Shown here: positions 14,545 to 22,244 of the stretch, piece after piece
Layout of the letters: each line of letters begins with the position of its first letter
Position numbering within the stretch: position 1 is the first letter of the stretch
Virus record (IMG/VR): IMGVR_UViG_3300043431_000259
Coordinates: 1-34,694 of that record
DNA length: 34,694 nucleotides
Reading direction: 5' to 3' (one strand)
DNA from: a virus
Position numbers and translations under genes: made by a program
The notes under the pieces: model-generated
What the model was told of the DNA's origin: nothing
The model's input: only the letters and a program-made list of their open reading frames with translations
The model's database searches: none

Positions 14545-15762
14545 TTACGCCCAGGGCGTCCTGATGATCCGGCCCGCGTAGCGCGGCACCGCCATGACCG
14601 CGCCCGCGTTGATGTCACAGGCCCAGTTGTTCTGAAGGTAGCCGCCGAAGTTGGTGACGCGGATGTCCAGGTTCAGCTCGGCATCGGAGACGTAGGACTC
14701 GACGTAGCCGGCGCCCTGCTCGGGCAGGCGGCGCGAGGCGGTGACCAGCGCCATCGGGTGCATTGCGAGTCCGCCGATCCCGTGGGTCGCGAGGAAGGTC
14801 AGGGCGGCGTCGTTGGGCAGCAGGGCCGGCAGCGGCGGGTAGACGTTCACGTCCTGCGCCGCGCCGTTTACCAGCGTGACATCCGCGAAGCTCTGCTCGC
14901 CGATCAGTCCCGTGCTCGCCACGGAGAGCTTGCCGACGATGCGGTGCTTCTGCGCACTGCCCGCGATCGTGAAGACAGCTCCCTTGACCACGGTTCCGGC
15001 GCCGGCGGCGGTCACCAGGGAGAGCACGTGCGCGTTGGCCGCGTGCTCGCCGTTGAGCTTCACGCCCGTCGCGGTGCCCACGGTGTGGTTGACGTTGGAG
15101 AAGTACGAGGACTCCTTGATCGTCCCGAAGCCGTGCATCGGGATGAGCTGGCCGGTGCGCAGGGCCTCCGCGCTGCCGACGTTCGAGAACCCGACGATCG
15201 CGGCGGTGTTGAGCAGGCTGCCGTAGACCGTGGAGTCGACCAGCATCACGCGCGAGCCGTCGTCCGGGGCGTAGCAGCCCTGAGCGCGGTCGCCGATCAT
15301 CGCGCGCCCACCGGTGATCACGGTCCCGTCGTTCGGCACCGCGTTGACCGCGCCGTAGTAGTTGAAGGTCGAGTTGATGATGTCCGGGAGCATGAGCGCC
15401 TGGAGCTTCTCGAACACGTTGGCGGCCATGATCCGCACCACCATCGGAATGTCGCCGGTCTTCATCGCCTGCGCCACGGTCTGGTTGTCCAGCTGGATCG
15501 CGTCGTCGACGTGATGCATCGGCACCAGGCCGGAGGTTTTCTTGAGCTTGCCGGTGGGCGGCGTCCCGGCGATCGCGATGGCGCGCGCCGAGGTCATCGG
15601 CTCGTAGAACTCGACCATCGCGCCGGCGTGCGGATCGGTGCCGCCGAGCTTCATCGCCGGCTGGCCGGCGTACCGGGTGATCGGATTGAGACCACGAAGC
15701 ACGCTCGCCACGGAGAGCGCGAGATACTTCGCCTGTACTTTGATGTCGCTGACGTCTGCCAT
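14545..15762 (-). CDS. Major capsid protein (P22 coat-like)
   Basis: A 405-residue protein directly after the scaffold gene. It contains GVKLNGEHAANAHVL and VVKGAVFTIAGS, reminiscent of the insertion domain of P22-type coat proteins. The HK97-fold body is inferred from size and position. The start follows a strong ribosome binding site and the shared hairpin leader at 15769-15827. An abundant product is expected. Confidence 0.8.
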   Translation of the reverse strand: MADVSDIKVQAKYLALSVASVLRGLNPITRYAGQPAMKLGGTDPHAGAMVEFYEPMTSARAIAIAGTPPTGKLKKTSGLVPMHHVDDAIQLDNQTVAQAMKTGDIPMVVRIMAANVFEKLQALMLPDIINSTFNYYGAVNAVPNDGTVITGGRAMIGDRAQGCYAPDDGSRVMLVDSTVYGSLLNTAAIVGFSNVGSAEALRTGQLIPMHGFGTIKESSYFSNVNHTVGTATGVKLNGEHAANAHVLSLVTAAGAGTVVKGAVFTIAGSAQKHRIVGKLSVASTGLIGEQSFADVTLVNGAAQDVNVYPPLPALLPNDAALTFLATHGIGGLAMHPMALVTASRRLPEQGAGYVESYVSDAELNLDIRVTNFGGYLQNNWACDINAGAVMAVPRYAGRIIRTPWA

Positions 15763-15768
15763 TTCCTA

Positions 15769-15827
15769 CTCCTTCTGCCCCCTCTCCTCTGCCGGCACGT
15801 CGAATGCCGGTACAGGACAACGGGCGG
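15769..15827 (-). promoter_or_regulatory. Shared leader element with hairpin, capsid copy
   Basis: These 59 bp precede the capsid ATG and match 6625-6679 ahead of the tail tube gene. The hairpin here is a 6-bp stem, CCGGCA with TGCCGG (15792-15797 and 15805-15810), with a 7-base loop. Flanking blocks CTCCTTCTGCC, TCTCCTCT and ACAGGACAACGG are the same in both copies. The arms differ in sequence but still pair, so the folded form seems to be what is kept. Confidence 0.8.
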
Positions 15828-15841
15828 TTCATGCGGTGCGC

Positions 15842-16471
15842 TCAGGCGAGAGAGTTTTTCCCCGCCTTGATGCCCGCCCTGTTGGCGTCGAAGGCCGCGA
15901 CGTCGTCACCGGCGACGAGGTCTTCGCTCTTGATCGTGTTCCCGTTGCCCCGGCCCGCCTGGTCGTTCCCCGGCGATCCGGTGCGCTGCTCTCCGACGAA
16001 CTCGGGGTAGCTCTTGGCGATCGTGCCAGCGGCCTCGTCGAGCCCGGCGAACGTCCCGGCTGCCTCGTCGTAGGTGAGGCCCTTGGTGTCCACGAGACGG
16101 ACAGCGGCGTCCATGCGATCGGCTCGCACCCCGGCCTTCGCCAGAGCGCCACGCAGACGCGAGTCCCGGCGCTCGCTGACGAGGGCCTGGCGATCCTTCT
16201 CGCGCTCGGCCCGCACCTCGGCCAGCTGCTCGGCGGCGGTCTTCTCGCCCTCGGCCGCCGCCTTGCCCTTGGCCACGAACGGCTCGGCATCCTTGAGGGC
16301 CGTCTTGAGCGTCTGTCGCTCGGTGATGCCCGTCTGCACCTCGCCGTTGAGGAATGCGTTCTCGGCCTCGAGGCCCGCGATCTTGCCGAGGACGTCGGCC
16401 TCCGCCTCCGTCTTGCCTGCCTTGATCGCGTCCGCCTTCGCCTTCGCTGCCGCTTCGTCTCTGATCTTCAC
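15842..16471 (-). CDS. Capsid scaffolding protein
   Basis: A 209-residue, highly charged, helical protein with a GTG start that overlaps the stop before it and has an AAGGAG site. Residues about 25-110 are a predicted coiled coil (LEAENAFLNGEVQTG, then a long E/A/K-rich helix). Length, composition and position just before the coat gene fit a GP20-like scaffold, removed or cleaved during maturation. No protease is encoded next to it. Confidence 0.75.
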   Translation of the reverse strand: MKIRDEAAAKAKADAIKAGKTEAEADVLGKIAGLEAENAFLNGEVQTGITERQTLKTALKDAEPFVAKGKAAAEGEKTAAEQLAEVRAEREKDRQALVSERRDSRLRGALAKAGVRADRMDAAVRLVDTKGLTYDEAAGTFAGLDEAAGTIAKSYPEFVGEQRTGSPGNDQAGRGNGNTIKSEDLVAGDDVAAFDANRAGIKAGKNSLA

Positions 16472-16809
16472 TTGCCTTGCTCCTTCCCGGACTCCACCGG
16501 GGTTTCGTGACCGGACTCCACCGGCCGTTGTGCTGCTGTGCGCTCGGCCTCCGCCGTGGCGCTCTCTTGATCGCTCGGGCCTCCGCCCGGGCGTGGGGTG
16601 ATCGCTTCCGTGGGGCGGTAGCGCATCTCGGTAATTGCCCGCCCGAGGGCGGCGACGCGCAGCTCGTTTACCATGTAGCACTCGACGGTAACCGACGGCA
16701 TCATGCCCGCCGCGATATGCACCGTGACGGACTTCACCGGTACATCGGCCAGGCCAAGAGCGGCGAGGACTTTCTTCTCAAACTCGCGGCGGGCGCTGTC
16801 GGGGCTCAT
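16468..16809 (-). CDS. Small protein between MuF-like and scaffold genes
   Basis: A 113-residue protein with ATGA overlap at its start. The first 60 residues hold a helix then strands (VKSVTVHIAAG, SVTVECYMV). The last 45 are low-complexity with a repeat PVESG. At the DNA level CCGGACTCCACCGG occurs twice at 16487-16500 and 16511-16524. The position suggests a head-assembly role; no family is recognised. Confidence 0.65.
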   Translation of the reverse strand: MSPDSARREFEKKVLAALGLADVPVKSVTVHIAAGMMPSVTVECYMVNELRVAALGRAITEMRYRPTEAITPRPGGGPSDQESATAEAERTAAQRPVESGHETPVESGKEQGK

Positions 16810-17600
16810 GCCGCCTCCTTCAGTGCCGCCCGCTGCTTCGCGCCCCACGCTTCCATGCGCTTCGTCGCCGGGCTGTCGGCGTTGCGCACGGGGTCGAACG
16901 CATGACGACATTGATGATGAAGGCCCCAGATCAGAGCATCCTTGCGGATCGCGTTCCACTGCTTCTCGGTCTTCACCTGCCCGACGTGCGCCGCGCAGAT
17001 CGCCGAGGTGCGCGAGTCCATCGGCCCGGTCATCTGAAACAGGTCGATCTCCTCGGCGTTCGCTGCGGCAAAACTCGTCTGACGGTAGACGCCGAAGGTC
17101 TCGTTTCGGGCGATCATGTCGGCGCGGGCCCGGTCGATCAGGCCGCCCTCGACCTGCACGCGCGCCTCGATTGCTTTGCTCATCTCGCGCAAAGAATCCC
17201 CGCGGATCATCCCGCCGGCGACGATGTCCTGCACGGCGGCCACGCCCGTATCGAGCACGCCCTTGATCTTCCAGCCGGCGTTGTAGAGCGCGGCGTCGAT
17301 CTGAGGCTTGGACAGGGCGAAGGCGGCACCCGGGACAGACTCGGCCCCCAGGGCAGCCGCGTTGACGAGCAAGCGGCCCCACGGCCCCTGCACGATGCGC
17401 ACGCCGTACTCGCGCGCCAGGTCATCGAGCGCCAGCGTCATCTGCTCGAGCACGCGCCGGACGCCCTCACGTCCTGCCTGTGCGAGGTAGCGCTGTGCGA
17501 GCAGCTCCATCTCGGCGGACGCCTGCTCGATGGCGGCCTGGACGATCTTCGAAGCGCGTTCCTCGTTGGCGGTGAGGATCTTGATGTGGTTGCTAGGCAT
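16806..17600 (-). CDS. Minor head protein, Mu F-like (head morphogenesis)
   Basis: A 264-residue protein whose C-terminal half carries the MuF-like head morphogenesis signature: ARNETFGVYRQTSF, then SRTSAICAAHVGQV, and a closing WGLHHQCRHAF with Cys and His. The N-terminal half is helical. It starts within the portal gene (8-base overlap), the typical place for this protein. Confidence 0.85.
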   Translation of the reverse strand: MPSNHIKILTANEERASKIVQAAIEQASAEMELLAQRYLAQAGREGVRRVLEQMTLALDDLAREYGVRIVQGPWGRLLVNAAALGAESVPGAAFALSKPQIDAALYNAGWKIKGVLDTGVAAVQDIVAGGMIRGDSLREMSKAIEARVQVEGGLIDRARADMIARNETFGVYRQTSFAAANAEEIDLFQMTGPMDSRTSAICAAHVGQVKTEKQWNAIRKDALIWGLHHQCRHAFDPVRNADSPATKRMEAWGAKQRAALKEAA

Positions 17601-19026
17601 CGGCGTCCTCGTCCTGGTCCTCGTCGGCGGGCGGCGTCACGTCCTTGCGCTGCCCGGGCGCGAAGGCCGGCAGTGGCCGCAACCCCTGCAGGCGCTGCGT
17701 CTCGGCAAGGTTGTCCTCGATCTTCTTGAGCGCCGTCGGCCTATCCATGCTCGGGTTGCGTGAAACCATCTCGTCAACCGCGGTCGCCAGCCCGATCTTG
17801 ATGGCGCGATCCCAATCCATGCGCCGCTCCGCGCTCATCGGCTCCTGCGGCAGCTGGTAGGCGATGCTCGGCGCCGGCACGTCTTCCCAGCGCGGGCGCT
17901 TGCCGTCGTGGATCGCCTTGACGAACAGTTCCATGCGGATCAGCTCGCGCTCCCAGGGACCGAAGAGGCTCGCGCGATCCTTGCGATAGTCGCCCAGCGC
18001 GGTCTGGTCGGCCACGATCTTGATGCCGCTCTCGCCGGACTGCACGGCCGCGATCGCGTTCTCGGGGATCCGGCGCGACATGAAGAACATGCGCAGGTAG
18101 AGGTTGATGCTCTCGACCAAGGAGGCGACTTGCGGATCCGCCTCGATGAACCCGGCCTCGCCGCCCTCGCCGAGCTCGAAATGCGCGTCCGGGCCGACCT
18201 TGACCGGCCCCTCGCCTTTCTGGAGATTCTTCGTCCAGAGAATCGACCCGCTCAAGAGCATGCGGTAGTGGTGATCCGTCATCTGCCGGTTCACGGTGCG
18301 GTTGATCGCCACCAGGTCGGTGATCGGCTCGCCCATGAGCGACCAGCGCGGCTTGCCGTTGTGGAACAGCACGTGCGGGATGCGGCCGTACTTGTGTTGG
18401 CCGCCAGGATAGGCGAGCTGGTCCGCGGCCGTGAACTTGCGCTCGCCGTTGACCAGGCGCTCGTAGGTGCTCGCGGTCCAGAGCTGCTCGACCAGGCCCA
18501 TGTCCTCCTCGAGGCTGGTCCGAAAGGACAGGATCAGGCGCGCGATCTTCAGTGGCCTGCTCGGTGCCGGGTCGTAGTCGAGCTGATCGCCCGTGTAGAG
18601 CGCCAACTCCATCGGCGCGCCGGGGCCGTCGACCATCGGCCGCGCGGAGACGACGCCCGAGGCAAGCGTGAAGCGATCGACGTCCGACATCGTGCTCCAG
18701 TGCTCGTCCTTCCACTCGGCGAACATGTCCGCCCAGGACTTGTCTTTCTCCTCGAACGTGTAGGTCGGGCACTCGCGGTAGAGCCCGCAGAGCGCGTCGA
18801 CGGTCGGCTCGACGATCTTGAGGCAGACCTTCGGGCGCCGGCGCCACTTCTCGACGTTGTCGTGCAGCGGCTCATAGACCTTGGTCAGATCCTCGACCAT
18901 GGCGCCGTACTCCTCGAGGTACCTGATCGCCATTTCGGCGTCGAGCTGGCGCTGCTTCGTCGCGTTGTTGACGGCGCGGCGGGCGGAGGCTTTGATTTCG
19001 AGGGCGGCGCGCGAGGAGGGGGTCAT
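17593..19026 (-). CDS. Portal protein
   Basis: A 477-residue protein right after the large terminase, overlapping its stop by four bases. It has the length, helical architecture and charged C-terminus (acidic DEDQDEDADA tail) of SPP1 gp6-type portals. Twelve copies would form the DNA channel and bind terminase. Recognition rests on gene order and general pattern; no single diagnostic motif is claimed. Confidence 0.85.
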   Translation of the reverse strand: MTPSSRAALEIKASARRAVNNATKQRQLDAEMAIRYLEEYGAMVEDLTKVYEPLHDNVEKWRRRPKVCLKIVEPTVDALCGLYRECPTYTFEEKDKSWADMFAEWKDEHWSTMSDVDRFTLASGVVSARPMVDGPGAPMELALYTGDQLDYDPAPSRPLKIARLILSFRTSLEEDMGLVEQLWTASTYERLVNGERKFTAADQLAYPGGQHKYGRIPHVLFHNGKPRWSLMGEPITDLVAINRTVNRQMTDHHYRMLLSGSILWTKNLQKGEGPVKVGPDAHFELGEGGEAGFIEADPQVASLVESINLYLRMFFMSRRIPENAIAAVQSGESGIKIVADQTALGDYRKDRASLFGPWERELIRMELFVKAIHDGKRPRWEDVPAPSIAYQLPQEPMSAERRMDWDRAIKIGLATAVDEMVSRNPSMDRPTALKKIEDNLAETQRLQGLRPLPAFAPGQRKDVTPPADEDQDEDADA

Positions 19027-20462
19027 CCTTGGACTCCTACGGTCATCGGCTTCGGCCCGATCGTATTGGCGTACACCACGCCCTCGAGCTCGTCCGGGCT
19101 CATCCCCGTGCGCGCCTTGAACGCCTTCTTGGTCTCGACCTTCGGTCGCCCGTTGTTGTCGGGCTCGAATTGCAGCGCCATGAATTGCTCCCTCAGTCGC
19201 GCGAGCGTCTTCTCCTCGCCCTCGAAACAGGCGATCCGGTCCTTCATTCGATCGCGCACGGCCCAGAACTGCTCGGTGCGAAAATCAACGTACTTCTCGG
19301 GCTTGCGCGGCTTGTGCCTGGTGTCGACCTTGACCACCTGGTGCGGGGGGATGGGCGTGACGCCGTCGCGATCCAGGCGCGGCTTCGCGAGGTACTCGCC
19401 GTTGGGGGCGCCAAGGCCGCCGGCGTCGTAGCGGATCGGGAAGCGCCCGAACTTGCGCGTCACGTCGTCGACGAACCACCCGAGCTCCGGGCCGGTCGTG
19501 CGCGGGCGGCTGTGCACGGCGAAGCGGGGGCCGCGCTGGAAGGTCAGGCTCGCGTTGTCGGAGCCGGTGCCCGCAGGGTCGAGCCCGTAGCGCCCCGGCT
19601 CGCTCGTGTCGAAGGGCAGATCCAACTCGAACGCCAGATCCACGAGGGCCTGCGGGTACACGTAGTTGTCGCCCTCTTGCGTGAAGATCCAGAGCCCCTT
19701 GATGTACTTGAGCTTCCACGACTCGGGCATGTCGGCGAAGCGCTCGAAGTACCCGGGCGCCAGGCCGAAGTTGTTCGTCGGGTCGAAGTGCCAGCGCTGA
19801 TGATCGAACGGCATCGGCCCGCGGATGAACGTCGTGTGCACCCAGCCGGGCTCGGGGTTGCTGTCGCAGAAGCCGCGGTAACGCATCGCGGCCGGCGCGG
19901 TCCCGGGCGGAATGAAGCGCAGCGTCTGCTTCAGCGCGTCCCAGAAGACCTTGCGTGACTGCGAAGCCTCGTGCAGGTAGAACCCGCCCAGCTCGAGCGA
20001 TTTCAGTCCGTCGATGTAGTGCTGAATCGCGGGCTCACTCTGCAGGGTGTTGCCCGAGAGCCCGCTGTAGAGCAGCTCGCTCCCGTTCTGCATGATGTAT
20101 TTTCGATCCGTGGCCCGGTGCTCGCGGATGTAGTCCGGCGGACAGACGGCGAGGAACGACGGGATCGTGGTCTTGACCAGGTCATCGTACTTCTGCCGGA
20201 ACATCATGAACTTGTTGCCGCTGAATTCCATAAGCAGCCGGACGATCTCACCGCAGATCGCGCGGGTTTTCCCGCCGCCCTTGGGGCCTTCGCAAAGGTT
20301 GAACGTGAAGGGCGATGCGTGGAACGCGAGCCCGTCGAGGGTCGGGCGGTAGGTGTCGGCGAGGGAGTAGATCCGCGCGTTGGACGGGATCGCGGCGGCG
20401 TCAGCGACGGGCATGAGCGCCACCACCAGAGCGAGGACGACGAGCCGCGCGGCGCGCATCAT
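19023..20462 (-). CDS. terL: Large terminase subunit (packaging ATPase and nuclease)
   Basis: A protein of 479 residues counting from the first ATG. The ATPase Walker A is EGPKGGGKT near residues 58-66. The Walker B-type segment GGFYLHEASQ has His where Asp usually stands, with the catalytic Glu at 165. A coupling motif SNPEPG follows near 201-206. The nuclease domain has Asp at 295 (YGLDPAGTGSD) and Asp at 346 (RYDAGGLG). The first 24 residues look like a signal peptide (Arg-rich, then a Val/Leu/Ala core), unusual for a cytosolic motor. The ATG at codon 17 (20414) may be the true start. Confidence 0.88.
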   Translation of the reverse strand: MMRAARLVVLALVVALMPVADAAAIPSNARIYSLADTYRPTLDGLAFHASPFTFNLCEGPKGGGKTRAICGEIVRLLMEFSGNKFMMFRQKYDDLVKTTIPSFLAVCPPDYIREHRATDRKYIMQNGSELLYSGLSGNTLQSEPAIQHYIDGLKSLELGGFYLHEASQSRKVFWDALKQTLRFIPPGTAPAAMRYRGFCDSNPEPGWVHTTFIRGPMPFDHQRWHFDPTNNFGLAPGYFERFADMPESWKLKYIKGLWIFTQEGDNYVYPQALVDLAFELDLPFDTSEPGRYGLDPAGTGSDNASLTFQRGPRFAVHSRPRTTGPELGWFVDDVTRKFGRFPIRYDAGGLGAPNGEYLAKPRLDRDGVTPIPPHQVVKVDTRHKPRKPEKYVDFRTEQFWAVRDRMKDRIACFEGEEKTLARLREQFMALQFEPDNNGRPKVETKKAFKARTGMSPDELEGVVYANTIGPKPMTVGVQG

Positions 20463-20974
20463 GCACCGGAGCCCTCGGGAGCGGGGTTCGCGACGGGCGC
20501 AGGCAGGCCGGGGACGAAGTACATCGGGCCGTTGATCTTCGCGTCGAGCTTGACCTTGTCCGCCACCTTGCCCGCGACTTCGTCTTTGACGATCATCACC
20601 GCCTTGAGCCGATCGCCCGCCTCTTCCGCCGGCGAGAGCGCGACGTTCACGGCCACCTGCAGCACCTGCTCGAACAGGGGGTGAAAGACGCGCCGCTTGG
20701 CTGCGTCGATCTCCTCGTCGGTCAGGCAACCGCCGATGCCGGCAGCAGCGGCCTGGAGGCGGGTGCGCTCCTCGGCCTCCAGCTTCTCGACCAGGCGCAG
20801 GGCGGCGTCGCGCTCGCGGCGGATGGCAGCGATCTTGGAGCACTTGAGGCAATCGGTGACGGGCGGGGCGGGCTTGAGCTTGCGGGGGCGGGGGGGCTTT
20901 GAGGGTTTTGGGGCGTCAGCAGATCGGCGAACGGCGCGTGCCGCTTTCGGTTGTGTGCCGCGCTTCAGCCCCAT
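20459..20974 (-). CDS. terS: Small terminase subunit (likely)
   Basis: A 171-residue protein with a basic N-terminus, a central coiled coil (residues about 50-75, with a CLKC pair just before), and a helical rest, immediately before the large terminase. No strong motif was recognised, so the call rests on position and layout. No ribosome binding site precedes its ATG; CCTCCTC stands there instead. The overlap with TerL suggests coupled expression. Confidence 0.65.
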   Translation of the reverse strand: MGLKRGTQPKAARAVRRSADAPKPSKPPRPRKLKPAPPVTDCLKCSKIAAIRRERDAALRLVEKLEAEERTRLQAAAAGIGGCLTDEEIDAAKRRVFHPLFEQVLQVAVNVALSPAEEAGDRLKAVMIVKDEVAGKVADKVKLDAKINGPMYFVPGLPAPVANPAPEGSGA

Positions 20975-20986
20975 GCGAGGAGGGTT

Positions 20987-21217
20987 TCACGCTGTTTCTG
21001 ATTCTCCTACGGGTTGTTTACGGTTAATTACGGTTCCTTCCGGGTGTTCACGGGTGTTTATTTTCGTCACGACGAACCAGCGGTGTCCGCCCTCGTCCTT
21101 TTCTGCCGCGACCTTGCCCTTTTCGATCCAAAGCCACACGGTTTCGGTGCTCACCCCCCGCAGCTTCGCGAACTGGTGCACACGCAGGCGCACGACGGTA
21201 GCCGCGCCGTCGGTCAC
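20987..21217 (-). CDS. Small HTH DNA-binding protein before the terminase genes
   Basis: A 76-residue protein with a GTG start that overlaps the RusA stop and has GGAGG 8 bases upstream. Residues about 11-50 form a MerR/excisionase-type winged HTH: VHQFAKLRGVSTETVWLWIE, then EKDEGGHRWFVV. Its size, fold type and place next to TerS resemble small DNA-recognising terminase components (lambda Nu1 has this fold). A regulatory role is also possible. The five 10-bp repeats lie inside its 3' end. Confidence 0.72.
   Translation of the reverse strand: MTDGAATVVRLRVHQFAKLRGVSTETVWLWIEKGKVAAEKDEGGHRWFVVTKINTREHPEGTVINRKQPVGESETA
21010..21060. repeat. Five helically phased 10-bp repeats
   Basis: Units start at 21010, 21021, 21031, 21041 and 21051: CGGGTTGTTTA, CGGTTAATTA, CGGTTCCTTC, CGGGTGTTCA and CGGGTGTTTA. 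They share CGG-K-T and usually an end TTA or TCA. The spacing is one helical turn. They sit in the 3' end of the HTH gene and 36 bp before the small terminase start, so they are candidates for a cos/pac recognition site or an operator. Confidence 0.6.
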
Positions 21218-21735
21218 CGGGCCGTCCTCCGCCCGCCGCACGTCAGCGCGCCGCGGAACTCCTGGCTGCACACCGCCGACTCGTCGACGATGAACGACCG
21301 TTGCCCAGCCCCGACCTCCCGCAGCACGATCTCCGTCCGCGGCGTCACGCAGTAGCGCTTGCGCACGAGCACGTCCGTGATCTGGCAATCATCGCCATAG
21401 AGCACCCCGTTGAGCGCGTCGCAGGCGAGCTTCCCGAGGTTGTCCCAATCCGGTGCCCCCACGGGCCGCAGGATGCCCGCCAGCTTAAGTGCGCGGTCCT
21501 TGCGCGAGCACTTGTTCTGCACCGCCCGGTAGAACACCAACTCGGCCTCGATAGCGCCCTCGAGCTTCTTCGCCATGCCGGCCCGGAGCATCTGCTGCGC
21601 CACCTCGCGGATACTCGCCTCTCCCTCAACGGTTTCCTCCGGCGTGTACGACTGCATGAAGGCCCCGCGCCTACGATGGCGGGCCCGCTGCTTGGCGACC
21701 GGGTTGCCGTAGACGATCAATCGCACCTCGCTCAT
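21214..21735 (-). CDS. rusA: RusA-family Holliday junction resolvase
   Basis: A 173-residue protein with the RusA pattern: the opening YGNPVAKQRARH, and the catalytic aspartates in GAPDWDN (96 and 98) followed by VLYGDDCQI (115 or 116). RusA proteins cut four-way DNA junctions. In phages they resolve replication or recombination intermediates before packaging. The C-terminal 35 residues extend beyond the usual domain. The start overlaps the stop before it. Confidence 0.88.
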   Translation of the reverse strand: MSEVRLIVYGNPVAKQRARHRRRGAFMQSYTPEETVEGEASIREVAQQMLRAGMAKKLEGAIEAELVFYRAVQNKCSRKDRALKLAGILRPVGAPDWDNLGKLACDALNGVLYGDDCQITDVLVRKRYCVTPRTEIVLREVGAGQRSFIVDESAVCSQEFRGALTCGGRRTAR

Positions 21736-22244
21736 GCAACCACCTCCTCGAACGCGCCCTTCTCGATCTTCACGGCGAACAAGGGGGTTTGCTCCAGATC
21801 AGCGTCAAGCTCATCAACGATCCTCCCGCCCCACTTCCTGCGCACCACGGTCCCGTCGCCCTCGCGCAGACTGGCCTCGGCACACCCAAGAATCGCGTTC
21901 CTCCGCGGGTGATCTTTCGTCCCGCAAATCTCCATCATCCGTTTGAGCCGGTGCAGATTCTGGAACGACTCTTCCGGCGTCCATTCGGCGCCCGTGTCGG
22001 GGTTGATGAACGTCTTCTGCGACTGCCCGGAGCTGCGGTCGACGTAGGCCAACACGGCGCGCGGGAGGTTGCGCGGGAAGGCGTCCAGATCGTTCACCAG
22101 CGATTGAACGATCTTCGTCCACTTCGGGCCGGGGATCTCGGCTAGATGCCCGTACCATGCATTTGCCACGGCCTCTTTCGGGTAGTTCGACGAGAGCGAA
22201 TCGCAGAGGTGGGACAACCCGGAATCAAACGCGGTGCGGTTCAT
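21732..22244 (-). CDS. Protein of unknown function in the replication module
   Basis: A 170-residue soluble protein coupled to the DUF1376 gene by a four-base overlap. Segments such as AWYGHLAEIPGPKWTKIV and DAFPRNLPRAVLAY recall helicase loader or lambda P-like helpers that accompany an initiator, but I cannot place it in a family. It may assist origin loading. Confidence 0.65.
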   Translation of the reverse strand: MNRTAFDSGLSHLCDSLSSNYPKEAVANAWYGHLAEIPGPKWTKIVQSLVNDLDAFPRNLPRAVLAYVDRSSGQSQKTFINPDTGAEWTPEESFQNLHRLKRMMEICGTKDHPRRNAILGCAEASLREGDGTVVRRKWGGRIVDELDADLEQTPLFAVKIEKGAFEEVVA

